DNA from: Sphingomonadales bacterium
GTDB taxonomy: Bacteria; Pseudomonadota; Alphaproteobacteria; Sphingomonadales; Sphingomonadaceae
Assembly: GCA_018971065.1 (NCBI GenBank)
Contig: JAGWVC010000022.1
Coordinates: 1 to 44,610, forward strand
Reading direction: 5' to 3'
DNA length: 44,610 nt
This document shows, piece after piece, positions 9,140 to 17,599 of the stretch (position 1 is its first letter; every line of letters begins with the position of its first letter). Position numbers and translations under genes: made by a program. The notes beneath the pieces were generated by a model that saw only the letters and a list, made by a program, of their open reading frames with translations, was not told where the DNA came from and did no database searches.

Positions 9140-9820
9140 TTATCGCGGCCCGGCGGGCGGCGGCGGCATCGGACCGCCCTGCCCGGCCGCCATCATCTCC
9201 TGGCGGGCGATGAACGCGTCGAGCATGGCCAGCCGCTTCTGCAGGTCGCCGCGCCACGGCGCATCGGCAGGGGCGCGAGCCAGCAGCATCGCCCACAGTG
9301 CACGACCTTCCGTCAGGCGGCCCGATTGCGCCAGCGCCAACCCCAGGAAGAACGGTGGCCCGGGCGCCTGCGGATCGGCCTGCGACGCCTGCCGATAGGC
9401 ATAGAGCGCGGCGGGCGACAGCATCCCCTGCGAATGGCCGACCAGCGCGTTGGCCATCGCCAGCCAGGCTTCGCCATTCTTCGGGTTTTCCTCGACGGCG
9501 ATGCGCAGCGTGGTGGCGGCGTCGGCATACTGGCCGTGGCGGATCATGGCGTTGGCCATCATCAGCCAGCGCTGGTTCTGGTCGTCGCTGCCCGCCAGCT
9601 TCTGCCGGGCGGCCACCTGCGCCTCGGGATGATCGGCCACGGTTTCCTCACGCGCCTTGGTGGCGGAAGGAGCCGAGGGCGACCCCTGAAAGGTATAGCC
9701 GGCCAGGCCGAGCAACAAAGCAGCGGCCAGCGCCTGCCAGCCCGAGCGGGTGGCGGGGAACAGCAGCAGGATGGCGCCAAGAACCAGCGCGGTGAGCAGG
9801 ATGACGAACGGCCAGATCAT
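9140..9820 (-). CDS. ccmI: CcmI/CycH-like TPR protein of cytochrome c maturation
   Basis: A 226-residue protein with two N-terminal membrane helices (about 3-20 and 28-46) followed by a TPR-like helical region (about 70-200). CcmI presents apocytochrome c to the CcmF-CcmH heme ligation complex from the periplasmic face. The assignment rests on position (10 bases after ccmH), the two-helix plus TPR layout and the Pro-rich tail (MPPPPAGPR end). Full CcmI proteins are longer, so this is a compact version. A generic TPR protein is the alternative. Confidence 0.75.
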   Translation of the reverse strand: MIWPFVILLTALVLGAILLLFPATRSGWQALAAALLLGLAGYTFQGSPSAPSATKAREETVADHPEAQVAARQKLAGSDDQNQRWLMMANAMIRHGQYADAATTLRIAVEENPKNGEAWLAMANALVGHSQGMLSPAALYAYRQASQADPQAPGPPFFLGLALAQSGRLTEGRALWAMLLARAPADAPWRGDLQKRLAMLDAFIARQEMMAAGQGGPMPPPPAGPR

Positions 9821-9830
9821 CGCGCGATCC

Positions 9831-10241
9831 TCATGCCTTGGCTCCGGTAAAACGGCGGCGCAGCAGCAGCCCGGCCACGGCGAGCAGCGCCAGCGGCGCG
9901 GCGAACAGCGGCCAGGTCAGCCGGGTCATGCGCGGGGCATAGCTGACATATTCGCCATAGCGCTGGATCAGCCAGGCGCGGATCGCTTCGGGGTCCTCCC
10001 CGGCCATGATGCGCAGGCGGACCTGGTTGCGCATGTCGCCGGCGATGGGGGCGTCCGAATCGGCGATCGACTGCGACTGGCAGACCAGGCAGCGCAGCGT
10101 TTCCATCAGCGCCTTGGCGCGGGCTTCCTGCGCCGGATCGTCGAGCTGGCGATAGGCATAGGGCGCGGGCGGCATGGTGTCGTCGGCCAGCGCGGGGACA
10201 GCGGCGAGCAGCGCCAGCGGCAGGGCGAGGCGGCGGATCAC
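9831..10241 (-). CDS. ccmH: Cytochrome c-type biogenesis protein CcmH
   Basis: A periplasm-facing thiol oxidoreductase that keeps apocytochrome c CxxCH thiols reduced for heme attachment. The 136-residue protein has a cleavable signal sequence (about 1-19), the family motif LRCLVCQ with C51 and C54, and a C-terminal membrane anchor (about 107-126). The GTG at 10241 overlaps the ccmG stop (GTGA), and starting there gives a clean signal peptide. Confidence 0.93.
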   Translation of the reverse strand: MIRRLALPLALLAAVPALADDTMPPAPYAYRQLDDPAQEARAKALMETLRCLVCQSQSIADSDAPIAGDMRNQVRLRIMAGEDPEAIRAWLIQRYGEYVSYAPRMTRLTWPLFAAPLALLAVAGLLLRRRFTGAKA

Positions 10242-10786
10242 TGCCCGGCCTCCTTCAGCTTCTGCACGATCATCGGCACCTGTTCGGGGCGGATATCGCC
10301 GATGTGCTGATAGCGGATCACCCCCTTGCCATCGACCACGAAGCTTTCGGGCACCCCCGACGAGCCGATGGCAAGCTGCACGGCGGAAATGTCGTCGGCG
10401 CCGATGCGGGCGTAGGGATCGCCGTTGCGCGCCAGGAACCCGGCCAGTTCGGCCTTGTGGTCGCGGATGGCGATGCCGTCGATCTCCACCCCCTGGCGTT
10501 GCAGCTCGGCCAGCACCGGCGCTTCGACGCCGCAGGGGATGCACCACGAGGCGAAGATATTCAGCAGGCGGGGTTTTCCGTTGAAGTCCTTGTTCGACAG
10601 GCCCGGCTTGCCATCGGCGGCGGCGGGCAGGTTGAACGCGGGCAGCGGCTGGCCGATCATGCGGCTGGGGATGTCATGGCTGGCCGGGCGGAGCAGGCCG
10701 ACGATGACCAGCACCACAAACACGCCGAACAGCGCCAGCGGCAGCCACAGCGCCCAGCGCGGGGCCTTTGCGGTTCGGTCGCTCAT
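10238..10786 (-). CDS. ccmG: Thiol:disulfide interchange protein CcmG/DsbE
   Basis: A membrane-tethered periplasmic thioredoxin-like reductant in system I cytochrome c maturation. The 182-residue protein has one N-terminal helix (about 12-32) and a thioredoxin fold. The active site WCIPC has C82 and C85, and the cis-Pro region SSGVPESFVVD is present. The ATG at 10786 overlaps the ccmF stop as ATGA; homologues do not extend upstream of it. Its own stop overlaps the ccmH start. Confidence 0.95.
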   Translation of the reverse strand: MSDRTAKAPRWALWLPLALFGVFVVLVIVGLLRPASHDIPSRMIGQPLPAFNLPAAADGKPGLSNKDFNGKPRLLNIFASWCIPCGVEAPVLAELQRQGVEIDGIAIRDHKAELAGFLARNGDPYARIGADDISAVQLAIGSSGVPESFVVDGKGVIRYQHIGDIRPEQVPMIVQKLKEAGQ

Positions 10787-12771
10787 CGCGTCTCCCTCAG
10801 CGCGGCCTGGTCCTTGCGCCGATCGGCAATGCGGGCGCGATTGCGGATTCGCTTGAGATCGGCCAGCACGCGACCCAGCAGCGACAGCACCCCGCCCAGC
10901 CCGATCAGCCCGCCGCCATACCAGATCATCGGCACGAACGGCTTCCACCACAAGCGGAGCTGCCAGCGGCCGGTGGTGGCGGCCTTGCCATTCTCGGCCC
11001 CGCGCACTTCATCGCCGATCACCGTATAGAGCTGGCCATTCCAGCGGGTGTGCAGCGCCGAGACGGTGGTGTTCTGCATCGGCGCCCAGAAGCTGCGGCC
11101 CTGCGGCTTCAGCAGGACGGGCGGGGCGCCTTCATAGCTGGCCTGCAATTGCCCTTCCATCGCGGTCCAGTTCGGGCCGGCGACCGGCATGACACCTGCC
11201 AGGGTAATGGTCCACGGCCCCACTTGCGTCGATTCGCCGGGCTTGGCGGCAATCAGCCGTTCGTGGCTGAACGCGCTGTCGCAGGCCATGCCGAACAGCA
11301 CGACGGCAACGCCGAAGTGGGCGACGACCATGCCCCAGGTGGCCAGCGGCACGCGGGTGAGCGCCCTGCCCTTCAGCGGCAGCAGCGAGGCGATCGCGAC
11401 CGCCGGGGCCAGCGCCAGCCCCAGCAGTGGCATCACGGCGATGCCGCCGTGGAGCGCGAAGCCGACAGCGGCCACGACGACGACCGCGAACGGCACCAGC
11501 ATCAGCAGCTTCTGGCGGCTCAGCGTGTCGCGCCGCCAGCGCAGCAGCGGCCCGACCATCAGCACCAGCAGCATCGGCACCGCGAACACCGCCGACATCG
11601 GCGTGAAGTACGGCGGGCCGACCGAGACTTTCTCGCCCAGCGCTTCGGTGACGAGCGGGTAGAGCGTGCCGATCAGGACGATGCCGAGGATCGACGAGAG
11701 CATGACGTTGTTGAACACCAGCCCCGCCTCGCGGCTGGTGACCGAGAAGCGCTCCCCCTCGGTGACCGTGGCGGCGCGCAGGCCGAACAGCAGCAGCGCC
11801 CCGCCGATGTAGATCGCCAGCAGCGCCAGGATGAAGGTGCCGCGCTTCGGATCGACCGCGAAGGCGTGAACGCTGGTGAGGATGCCCGAGCGGACGAGGA
11901 ACGTGCCGATCATCGACATCGAGAACGCGACGACGCCCAGCATGATCGTCCACGCCCGCAAGGCGTTGCGCGCGGCCAGCACCGAGCACGAATGCAGCAG
12001 CGCGGTGGCCGCCAGCCACGGCATCAGCGATGCATTCTCCACCGGGTCCCAGAACCACCAGCCGCCCCAGCCCAGCACATAGTAGGCCCAGTACGACCCG
12101 GCGGTGATGCCGATGGTGAGGAAAATCCATGCCCCCAGCACCCAGGGCCGCATCGCGCGGGCAAAGGCGGGGCCAACCTCGCGCGTGACCAGCGCGCCGA
12201 TCGCGAAGCTGAACGCGACCGACAGGCCGACATAGCCGAGGTAGAGCGTGGGCGGGTGGAACGCCAGCCCCGGGTCCTGAAGCAGCGGGTTCAGCCCGTT
12301 GCCTTCGGCCGGGGCGGGGTTGAGCCGCGCGAACGGGTTCGAGGCGATCAGCAGGAAGCCATAGAAACCGAGGCTGACGAACGCCTGCCCGGCCAGTGTC
12401 GCCAGCATGGTATTCTCGGGCAGGCGGCGTTCGATCAGCGCCACGAAACCGCCGGCCAGCCCCATCACCGTCACCCACAGCAGCATCGAGCCTTCGTGGT
12501 TGCCCCAGGTTCCCGCCACCTTGTAGAGCAGCGGCTTGGCCGAGTGCGAGTTTTCGGCAACCAACTTCACCGACAGGTCGGTCTGCGCGAACAGCGCGAT
12601 CAGCGCCAGGAACGCCGCGGCGCACAGCAGGCCCTGCACCACCGCCACCGGACGCACCAGCGCGGCAAAGCTGCGGCCGCCGTCGGTCAGCGCCAGCGCG
12701 CCGGCCACCAGTTGCAGCGCGGCCAGCGCGGCGGCGAGCCACAGGGCGGCAAGGCCGAGTTCGGCGAGCAT
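10783..12771 (-). CDS. ccmF: Cytochrome c heme lyase subunit CcmF
   Basis: The large integral-membrane heme lyase that attaches heme to apocytochrome c with CcmH and CcmI. The 662-residue, multi-helix protein has the tryptophan-rich WWD heme-handling motif GWGGWWFWDPVENASLMPW around residues 230-250. A big periplasmic loop lies near the C-terminus. The length is typical of the family. The gap to ccmE is only two bases, so it is clearly in the operon. Confidence 0.97.
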   Translation of the reverse strand: MLAELGLAALWLAAALAALQLVAGALALTDGGRSFAALVRPVAVVQGLLCAAAFLALIALFAQTDLSVKLVAENSHSAKPLLYKVAGTWGNHEGSMLLWVTVMGLAGGFVALIERRLPENTMLATLAGQAFVSLGFYGFLLIASNPFARLNPAPAEGNGLNPLLQDPGLAFHPPTLYLGYVGLSVAFSFAIGALVTREVGPAFARAMRPWVLGAWIFLTIGITAGSYWAYYVLGWGGWWFWDPVENASLMPWLAATALLHSCSVLAARNALRAWTIMLGVVAFSMSMIGTFLVRSGILTSVHAFAVDPKRGTFILALLAIYIGGALLLFGLRAATVTEGERFSVTSREAGLVFNNVMLSSILGIVLIGTLYPLVTEALGEKVSVGPPYFTPMSAVFAVPMLLVLMVGPLLRWRRDTLSRQKLLMLVPFAVVVVAAVGFALHGGIAVMPLLGLALAPAVAIASLLPLKGRALTRVPLATWGMVVAHFGVAVVLFGMACDSAFSHERLIAAKPGESTQVGPWTITLAGVMPVAGPNWTAMEGQLQASYEGAPPVLLKPQGRSFWAPMQNTTVSALHTRWNGQLYTVIGDEVRGAENGKAATTGRWQLRLWWKPFVPMIWYGGGLIGLGGVLSLLGRVLADLKRIRNRARIADRRKDQAALRETR

Positions 12772-12773
12772 GG

Positions 12774-13232
12774 CTACTTCGTCCCCTCGAAAGCCTGGCG
12801 CTTCTGCGCGGAACTCATGTCCTTCAGCTCACGCGGCACGTATTTCTCGTCATGCTTGGCCAGCAGATTGTCGGCCACGAACACGCCATCGGGCTGAAGG
12901 TGCCCTTCGGCGACGACGCCCGAGCCTTCCTTGAACAGTTCGGGCCGGATGCCCGCGAAGCGCACGTTCACCTCTTCCTTGCCGTCGCCGACCAGGAAGT
13001 TGATGGTAACGCCATCGCCCGCCAGCTTGATCGACCCCGGCTTGACCATGCCGCCCAGGCGGACGCTGCGATCGGGCGCGGGCGGGTTGGCGCGCATCTC
13101 GCTGGGCACGTAGAAGAAGCTGGCCTGGTTGCGCAGCGCCCAGGTGGCCAGCAGCCCCGCGCCGATCAGCGCGGCGAGCGCGATGACGACCAGCACGAGC
13201 CGCTGGTGCTTGGCTTTCAGGCCGGTGTTCAT
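12774..13232 (-). CDS. ccmE: Cytochrome c maturation heme chaperone CcmE
   Basis: A periplasmic heme chaperone that carries heme covalently on a histidine and hands it to CcmF. The 152-residue protein has one N-terminal membrane anchor (about 11-32), an OB-fold domain and the heme-binding HxxxY motif at H127/Y131 (KHDEKYVP). Its ATG overlaps the ccmD stop as ATGA. Confidence 0.97.
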   Translation of the reverse strand: MNTGLKAKHQRLVLVVIALAALIGAGLLATWALRNQASFFYVPSEMRANPPAPDRSVRLGGMVKPGSIKLAGDGVTINFLVGDGKEEVNVRFAGIRPELFKEGSGVVAEGHLQPDGVFVADNLLAKHDEKYVPRELKDMSSAQKRQAFEGTK

Positions 13233-13369
13233 CGTCCGCGTACCTCATCCCTACGCTTTTCGGCGCGGCGCATGGCGATCCACGACCACGCCGTCAGCAC
13301 CACCGTGCCGGCGATGCCGAGCGCATAGGCAGCCTCAACGAAAGGCCAGGGGTTCAGCGTTTCTGTCAT
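13229..13369 (-). CDS. ccmD: Heme exporter accessory protein CcmD
   Basis: A 46-residue single-helix protein that helps release holo-CcmE from the CcmABC complex. It has a short N-terminal part, one hydrophobic helix (about residues 12-33) and a positively charged tail (RRAEKRRDEVRGR), the usual CcmD layout. The start is defined by ATG at 13369, overlapping the ccmC stop as ATGA. The ending overlaps the ccmE start. Confidence 0.9.
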   Translation of the reverse strand: MTETLNPWPFVEAAYALGIAGTVVLTAWSWIAMRRAEKRRDEVRGR

Positions 13370-14088
13370 GCGCTTGCCGCCTTGCGGCGCAGGCGGGCCT
13401 CGGCCTGCGAATGGGCCAGGATCGTCCGCATCCGCGCCAGCACCACCCCGCCGAACAGCAGCGAGAAACCGACGGTGGCGGCCAGCAGCGGCCACAGGAA
13501 CGCCCCGGCCATCGCCGACTTGCCCATGCTGATCGATGGCGGTTGGTGCAGACTGTTCCACCACAGCACCGAATAATGGATGACCGGGATGTTGACCGCG
13601 CCGACCAGCCCGAAAATGGCGGGAACGCGGCTCTGCCCGGCGCCGTCGCGATCGGCCGCGTCGGCCAGCGCGATATAGCCCATGTACAGGAACAGCAGCA
13701 CCAGCATCGAGGTGAGCCGCCCGTCCCACACCCACCATGCACCCCAGGCCGGACGCCCCCACAGCGAGCCGGTGACAAGACACAGCGCGGTGTAGAACGC
13801 GCCGGGCAGCGCAACCGCGCGCGCGGCGATCGCTGCCAGCGGGTGGCGCCAGACGATCTCGGCCAGGCTGGCGACGGCGATCGCGCTCCACCCGCCCATG
13901 CCCAGCCAGGCGGCAGGCACGTGAATGTAGAGAATGCGTACCGATTCGCCCTGAAGCTGGTCCGCCGGCGCGCCCAGCAGGCCCCAACCGAGCGAGGCCG
14001 CTACCATCACCGCGCCGACGCCGAGCAGCAGCGGAGTCAGCCAGCGGGCAAGCCGCAGGAAACGGGCGGGATTGGCGAAACCGTGCAT
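13366..14088 (-). CDS. ccmC: Heme exporter protein CcmC
   Basis: An inner membrane heme-handling protein that loads heme onto CcmE. The 240-residue protein has six predicted helices and the tryptophan-rich motif WGAWWVWDGRLTS (about residues 125-137). Conserved histidines lie on either side (YIHVPAAW near 56 and IHYSVLWWNSLHQP near 170). It is the first gene of this ccm cluster; ccmA and ccmB, which usually precede it, are not in this window. tRNA-His lies upstream. Confidence 0.96.
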   Translation of the reverse strand: MHGFANPARFLRLARWLTPLLLGVGAVMVAASLGWGLLGAPADQLQGESVRILYIHVPAAWLGMGGWSAIAVASLAEIVWRHPLAAIAARAVALPGAFYTALCLVTGSLWGRPAWGAWWVWDGRLTSMLVLLFLYMGYIALADAADRDGAGQSRVPAIFGLVGAVNIPVIHYSVLWWNSLHQPPSISMGKSAMAGAFLWPLLAATVGFSLLFGGVVLARMRTILAHSQAEARLRRKAASA

Positions 14089-14230
14089 CGGAAGCGGGGC
14101 ATTTCGTCAGGGGCCGGGAACGCCCCGGCACGCCTGCGCGCCTTTGGCAGGAAGCCCGCCCGATCGCAAGGGGAGCGCAGCGAAAGTCGACAGGCGAAAG
14201 CGCCGCGAACGATGCCGATGCAATGAGAAA

Positions 14231-14308
14231 TGGGGCGACCAATGGGGTTCGAACCCACGACCTCCGGTACCACAAACCGGCGCTCTAACCAGCTGAGCTA
14301 TGGTCGCC
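14231..14308 (-). tRNA. tRNA-His (anticodon GTG), CCA encoded
   Basis: The minus strand folds as a cloverleaf with the His-specific extra G(-1) opposite C73. The acceptor stem is GCGACCA with TGGTCGC, the anticodon stem CCGGT/ACCGG encloses TTGTGGT (anticodon GTG), the T loop is TTCGAAC, and CCA is encoded. The G(-1):C73 pair is the histidyl-tRNA synthetase identity element. Confidence 0.96.
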
Positions 14309-14313
14309 ATATC

Positions 14314-14339
14314 GGGCGCTCACCCGAAGTGAGCCGCCC
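14314..14339. terminator. Possible hairpin between rpmE and tRNA-His
   Basis: GGGCGCTCAC and GTGAGCCGCCC form a stem of about 10 bp with one bulged C around the CCGAA loop. It lies between the end of rpmE and the 5' end of tRNA-His. There is no clear T-run on the minus strand, so it may be a weak terminator or only a structured spacer. Confidence 0.35.
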
Positions 14340-14437
14340 TTTGCATGACTGTTCGCGCGATGGAAAGCGAAAACTTCGCGGATTTCCGATGCGCCGGCCA
14401 CGCGGGAGGATGCCGCCCCCCGCGCCGCCGAAACGGC

Positions 14438-14665
14438 TCAGGCCTTCTTGAGGCTGAGGCCGCCGAAACGCTTGTTGAACTGGGCAACGCGGCCGCCCTG
14501 GTCGAGCTGGCGGGTGCCGCCGGTCCACGCCGGGTGCGAGGTGGGATCGATGTCGAGCACCAGCGTGTCGCCTTCCTTGCCCCAGGTGGAGCGGGTTTCG
14601 AACACGGTGCCGTCGGTCATCTGCACCTTGATGGTGTGATAATCGGGGTGGAGATCGGCCTTCAT
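14438..14665 (-). CDS. rpmE: 50S ribosomal protein L31
   Basis: A 75-residue small protein of the large ribosomal subunit with the L31 signature ([14 protein letters not shown] start and PTSHPAWTG). It has no cysteines, so it is the zinc-free (C-minus) form in which the CxxC zinc site is lost. The ATG at 14665 gives the standard N-terminus. It lies 88 bases downstream of proS on the same strand. Confidence 0.96.
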   Translation of the reverse strand: MKADLHPDYHTIKVQMTDGTVFETRSTWGKEGDTLVLDIDPTSHPAWTGGTRQLDQGGRVAQFNKRFGGLSLKKA

Positions 14666-14753
14666 GGTTTTCGTCTTTCGCTGTGGCCGGTGCCGACCGG
14701 CCCGAAATGGGAGCGGCGCGCTTAGCGGGGTTTGCCGGGCTTGTCCAGTTGGC

Positions 14754-16304
14754 TTAGTACGACCGCGCCACATAGATGGTTTCGACCGCCGGCGCGCCGG
14801 TGAACAGGCAGGTGCCTTCAGGCTTCGGCGCCCCGAGGGGCGTGTTGCGGATCGTCAGCTTCAGCGCCTTCAGCTTGGCCACGACTTCGTCCAACGCGGC
14901 GCCGGTCGGGCGCGACCAGCCGCATTCGACCCAGCCGGGGTACTTCTGCCCCTCACCGAAGAACGTCGCCAGCGCATCAAGGCTGGTGATGCCGCGGACG
15001 ATCTGCGCGTCACGCTTCGCCAGCGCCTCGCCGTGCAGGCTGTGCTGGACGCTTTCCAGTTCACCGGCAGCGGCGGCCACGAAATCCTCGCGCGACTGGC
15101 CGACGAAATTGACCTTGCCGTCGTCGCGCCACAGCCGGTCGCGGCGGACCACCGAGACCTGCCCGCCGGCGGCATCGCGCCCGCCGATTTCCAGAATCAG
15201 CGGCACACCCTTCTTCACCCAGGCCCAGCGCTTCTGCGTGGCCTTGCCGGGGCGCTTGTCGAGCAGCACGCGCACCTTCTCGCCCAGCGCCGACAGCTTG
15301 GCGATGTCGCGGCGCAGGTCCTCGCAATAGGCCAGCAGCGCCTCGTCCTCGGGGGTGTCGCGCAGCATCGGCAGGATCACCACCTGCTGCGGGGCGATCG
15401 CGGGCGGCACCCGCAGGCCATCGTCATCCCCGTGAGTCATGATGACGCCGCCGATCAAACGGGTGGACACGCCCCACGAGGTGGTGTGGCACAGCGCCTG
15501 CTGCCCTTCCTTGTCTTGATAGCGGATGCCCGCCGCCTCGGCGAAACCGGTGCCCAGGTAATGCGAGGTGCCCGCCTGCAACGCCTTGCCGTCCTGCATC
15601 ATCGCCTCAATGGAGTAGGTGGCGACGGCGCCGGGAAACCGTTCGTTCTCGGGCTTCTCACCGGCAATCACCGGCATCGCCAGCACATGTTCGGCAAAGC
15701 TGCGGTACATTTCCAGCGCGCGCAGCGTCTCGGCCACGGCGTCGGTGCGGTCGGCATGGGCGGTATGGCCTTCCTGCCACAGGAATTCGCTGGTGCGCAG
15801 GAACATGCGGGTGCGCATTTCCCAGCGCACGACATTGGCCCACTGGTTGGTCAGCAGCGGCAGGTCGCGCCAGCTCTGCACCCAGCGCGCCATCGCCGCG
15901 CCGATCACGGTTTCCGACGTGGGCCGCACGATCAGCGGCTCCTCCAGCTTGGCCTCGGGATCGGGCACCAGCCCGCCCTTGCCGTCACCGATCAGCCGGT
16001 GATGCGTGACGACCGCCATTTCCTTGGCGAAACCCTCGACGTGTTCGGCCTCCTTGGCGAAGTACGACAGCGGGATGAACAGCGGGAAGTAGCAGTTTTC
16101 CACCCCCGCTTCCTTGATGCTGGCGTCCATCACCGCCTGGATGCGTTCCCAGATGCCATAGCCCCACGGCTTGATCACCATGCAGCCGCGCACCCCCGAT
16201 TCCTCGGCCATTTCGGCTTCGGAGATGACCTCCTGATACCAGGCGGCGAAATCGTCGGCGCGCTTGACGGAGAGGGCGTGACGGATGTTGGATGCTTGAG
16301 TCAT
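14754..16304 (-). CDS. proS: Prolyl-tRNA synthetase, eukaryote/archaea-like (type 3) form
   Basis: Charges tRNA-Pro with proline. The 516-residue class II synthetase lacks the roughly 180-residue editing insertion of the common bacterial enzyme. It has the eukaryote/archaeal-like catalytic core, including [15 protein letters not shown] (motif 2 region, about 117-131) and [14 protein letters not shown]. It also has an extended C-terminal domain ending in Tyr. The ATG at 16304 gives a typical N-terminus. It is followed by rpmE and preceded by a gene for a secreted unknown protein. Confidence 0.95.
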   Translation of the reverse strand: MTQASNIRHALSVKRADDFAAWYQEVISEAEMAEESGVRGCMVIKPWGYGIWERIQAVMDASIKEAGVENCYFPLFIPLSYFAKEAEHVEGFAKEMAVVTHHRLIGDGKGGLVPDPEAKLEEPLIVRPTSETVIGAAMARWVQSWRDLPLLTNQWANVVRWEMRTRMFLRTSEFLWQEGHTAHADRTDAVAETLRALEMYRSFAEHVLAMPVIAGEKPENERFPGAVATYSIEAMMQDGKALQAGTSHYLGTGFAEAAGIRYQDKEGQQALCHTTSWGVSTRLIGGVIMTHGDDDGLRVPPAIAPQQVVILPMLRDTPEDEALLAYCEDLRRDIAKLSALGEKVRVLLDKRPGKATQKRWAWVKKGVPLILEIGGRDAAGGQVSVVRRDRLWRDDGKVNFVGQSREDFVAAAAGELESVQHSLHGEALAKRDAQIVRGITSLDALATFFGEGQKYPGWVECGWSRPTGAALDEVVAKLKALKLTIRNTPLGAPKPEGTCLFTGAPAVETIYVARSY

Positions 16305-16344
16305 GCCGCCCCGTTAGCGGGACTTGGCGCATGGTTCAAACAGT

Positions 16345-16932
16345 TCACGCCGGGCAATGCAGATACGAGTCCAGCGCCCTGGTCCACGCGGCCGCACTGT
16401 CGAACCCCGGCACCAGCCCGTCGCCGCTGACCCCCGAAAACGCGCGCTCGCCGTGCTGGATCATGTAGCGCGGGTAGTATGCCGGCGGGCCGACGCCGCG
16501 AAGGTCGGCGCACAATTGCGGCAATGCCGCCGGGCTCATCCGTTGCTGTGCGGCGGCGTTGAACGCGGCATGATCGGCCTCGATGACGTCGGCGAAGACC
16601 GTGGTGCGCGCCGCTGCCGCCGCCGCGTGCGTGGTGCTGTCAACCACGCGCAGCGCGTCATAGCGCCCATAGACTTCCGCCAGCGTATAGAGCGGCACCG
16701 CATCGACGAAGCGACCGGCGGCGATGCACGCGCGGGCGGCCTTGTAGAGGTCTACCGGATCGTACCGCGCCGCCGGTTGCGCGAAGGCGATGCAGGCCGG
16801 CTGGCCGGGCGGCTGGTAGGTTCCCTCGGCCCCGAAATCGCGGAATTTCGGACCGGGTGTGGCGCCGGCTTGCCCGGCGACCGAAAACGCCAGCAGGCCC
16901 GCGCATACCCCTCGCAACCACCCGCCAGCCAT
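16345..16932 (-). CDS. Secreted protein of unknown function
   Basis: A 195-residue protein I do not recognise. It opens with a clear signal peptide (hydrophobic region about 6-24, AGA-type cleavage), so it is likely periplasmic. The mature part is Ala-rich and helical. It has Cys residues near 47, 68, 140 and 192 that could pair as disulfides, and conserved-looking aromatic segments such as PAYYPRYMIQHGE. It lies 11 bases after phaR on the same strand, with proS 40 bases beyond. Confidence 0.7.
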   Translation of the reverse strand: MAGGWLRGVCAGLLAFSVAGQAGATPGPKFRDFGAEGTYQPPGQPACIAFAQPAARYDPVDLYKAARACIAAGRFVDAVPLYTLAEVYGRYDALRVVDSTTHAAAAAARTTVFADVIEADHAAFNAAAQQRMSPAALPQLCADLRGVGPPAYYPRYMIQHGERAFSGVSGDGLVPGFDSAAAWTRALDSYLHCPA

Positions 16933-16943
16933 AGGCCCGCCCG

Positions 16944-17504
16944 CTACTTGCCCAGCGCATCCAGCTTCCGCTGCATTTCCGCCATCTGTGCCTTCAGCGT
17001 CGCCAGATCGTCCTTCGGCGCTTCCGGCGCGGCTTCGGGCGCAGACTCGGCCCCTTGCGCGCCGGGCATGAACGCGGCGGCGGCGGCCTTGAACATCGCC
17101 ATGTTCTGCTGGGCGATCTTGGCCAACGGGTTGTTGCCCAGGCTTTCCTCGAACGCCTTGTGCAGCTTGAGCTGGTTGTCGCGGAAATGGTCCATCGACG
17201 CTTCAAGGTAATGCGGCAGCAGCGACTGCATCGAATTGCCGTACATCGAGATCAACTGGCGCAGGAAGTTGACGGGCAGAATCTGCTCGCCGTTGGTTTC
17301 CTCCTCCATGATGATCTGCGTCAGGATCTGGTGGGTGATGTCAGTGCCCGTCTTGGCATCCAGCACCTTGAAATCAATGCCTTCGCGGGTCATCTTCGCG
17401 AGGTGGTCAAGCGTGATATAGCTCGACGAGCGGGTGTTGTAGAGCCGCCGGTTGGCGTACTTCTTGATGATGACGGTGTCGTCCTGCCCGCTCGAATCGC
17501 TCAT
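16944..17504 (-). CDS. phaR: Polyhydroxyalkanoate synthesis repressor PhaR
   Basis: A 186-residue DNA-binding regulator of PHA/PHB granule genes. The N-terminal domain (about 11-70) has the hallmark IIKKYANRRLYNTRSSSYITLDHLA. A PHB-accumulation regulatory domain (about 70-130) follows, then an Ala/Pro-rich linker and a short C-terminal coiled coil (LKAQMAEMQRKLDALGK). PhaR family members bind both PHB and DNA. The ATG at 17504 fits the family start. No PHA synthase or phasin gene is in this window. CTGC/GCAG dyads lie directly upstream (17528-17586). Confidence 0.95.
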   Translation of the reverse strand: MSDSSGQDDTVIIKKYANRRLYNTRSSSYITLDHLAKMTREGIDFKVLDAKTGTDITHQILTQIIMEEETNGEQILPVNFLRQLISMYGNSMQSLLPHYLEASMDHFRDNQLKLHKAFEESLGNNPLAKIAQQNMAMFKAAAAAFMPGAQGAESAPEAAPEAPKDDLATLKAQMAEMQRKLDALGK

Positions 17505-17527
17505 GATTGCCCTCTTCCGCCCCCCGG

Positions 17528-17586
17528 CTGCAAGCCCGCAGGCTATCCCAACCCCCTGTGCGGCGCAACAAATTGCTGCGCAGCAA
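17528..17586 (-). promoter_or_regulatory. CTGC/GCAG dyads upstream of phaR (candidate operator)
   Basis: The 95-base alr-phaR gap holds two dyads. One is CTGC-N6-GCAG at 17528-17541, and the other is the perfect palindrome TTGCTGCGCAGCAA at 17573-17586, flanked on both sides by CAACAAA-like sequence. As I recall, PhaR of Paracoccus binds TGC-rich sites of the CTGC-spacer-GCAG kind. Autoregulation here is therefore plausible but not shown. Confidence 0.45.
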
Positions 17587-17599
17587 CAAATCCCGGCGA

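Noticed and set aside
7127..12897. Very long open frames on the plus strand opposite kup and ccmF
   Set aside because: They lie antisense to clearly recognisable conserved genes, have low-complexity Arg/Gln/His-rich translations and are typical of GC-rich codon-position bias.
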